DNA from: Gammaproteobacteria bacterium
Lineage (GTDB): Bacteria > Pseudomonadota > Gammaproteobacteria > UBA1113
Reading direction: 5' to 3'
Length of the DNA stretch: 34,869 nt
NCBI GenBank assembly: GCA_020051155.1
Contig: JAGVJK010000024.1
Coordinates: forward strand, 1-34,869
This document shows positions 34,780 to 34,869 of the stretch, one piece after another (the first letter of the stretch is position 1; every line of letters begins with the position of its first letter). The translations under genes were made by a program, and so were the position numbers. A model generated the notes under the pieces. That model was given only the letters and a program-made list of their open reading frames with translations. It was not told the DNA's origin and did not search any database.

Positions 34780-34869
34780 TCAATTGTTGTGTACGAGAAA
34801 ATTTTCATTAGGCGGCAACCTTCTCATTCACTGAACCTTTTCCCCCTTCCTGCCGTATGCCATCCGTGA

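Noticed and set aside
1..34869. CRISPR array, tRNA or rRNA genes
   Set aside because: No regularly spaced repeats of CRISPR type and no tRNA cloverleaf or rRNA sequence were recognised by eye; a short tRNA could still be missed without a scan.

Overview
The window reads as chromosome of a host-associated gammaproteobacterium of moderately low GC, most like the Legionellales/Coxiellaceae group. That placement rests on the housekeeping gene types and order (gmk-rpoZ-spoT-ridA, glyA-nrdR-nusB-pgpA), two ankyrin-repeat proteins, a membrane protein ending in a eukaryote-type CaaX prenylation box, and several low-complexity proteins with no recognisable family. It is inference from content; no genus can be named from sequence alone.

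Layout. (1) 1-94 is the 3' end of a group II intron (domains V and VI), lying 102 bp past the stop of recG (197-2275, minus). (2) 2276-2662 holds two inverted copies of a REP-like palindrome. (3) 2663-11740 is a metabolic/peptide-modification island: a DUF2252 kinase-like protein; a minus-strand operon of a circularly permuted ATP-grasp, an Alpha-E protein and a class-II amidotransferase-like/transglutaminase fusion; and, divergently, a 1038-residue transglutaminase-DUF2126 protein followed by a glutathione peroxidase. (4) 11778-16339 holds a CaaX-ending membrane protein, a Schlafen AlbA_2-type ATP-binding protein and an unknown protein with a C-terminal membrane segment, separated by repeat-rich spacers. 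(5) 16479-21458 is the conserved core ridA, spoT, rpoZ, gmk, yicC, dps, with a clear terminator between gmk and rpoZ. (6) 21632-28727 is a minus-strand series: unknown protein, MFS-acyltransferase fusion, pgpA, nusB, nrdR, glyA and an FAD-dependent oxidoreductase. (7) 28821-34869 is an unstable accessory zone: an intact ankyrin gene, a small unknown gene, a frameshifted ankyrin gene, an AAA/DUF4143 ATPase, a deletion remnant of the ankyrin gene and a shortened XRE regulator, tied together by shared repeats.

How it works together. Regions 1, 5 and 6 are ordinary replication-repair, stringent-response, nucleotide and one-carbon functions. recG and spoT-ridA are near neighbours in other gammaproteobacteria, so the roughly 14 kb between them here looks like inserted accessory DNA. 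Its core is the ATP-grasp/Alpha-E/transglutaminase set, which family knowledge links to making or attaching peptide-like tags. The striking variant here is an amidotransferase-like NTN domain in which the catalytic Cys2 is replaced by Thr2. After Met removal this could give a proteasome-like N-terminal threonine. The ankyrin and CaaX proteins are candidate host-directed effectors. No rRNA, tRNA or CRISPR array was seen.
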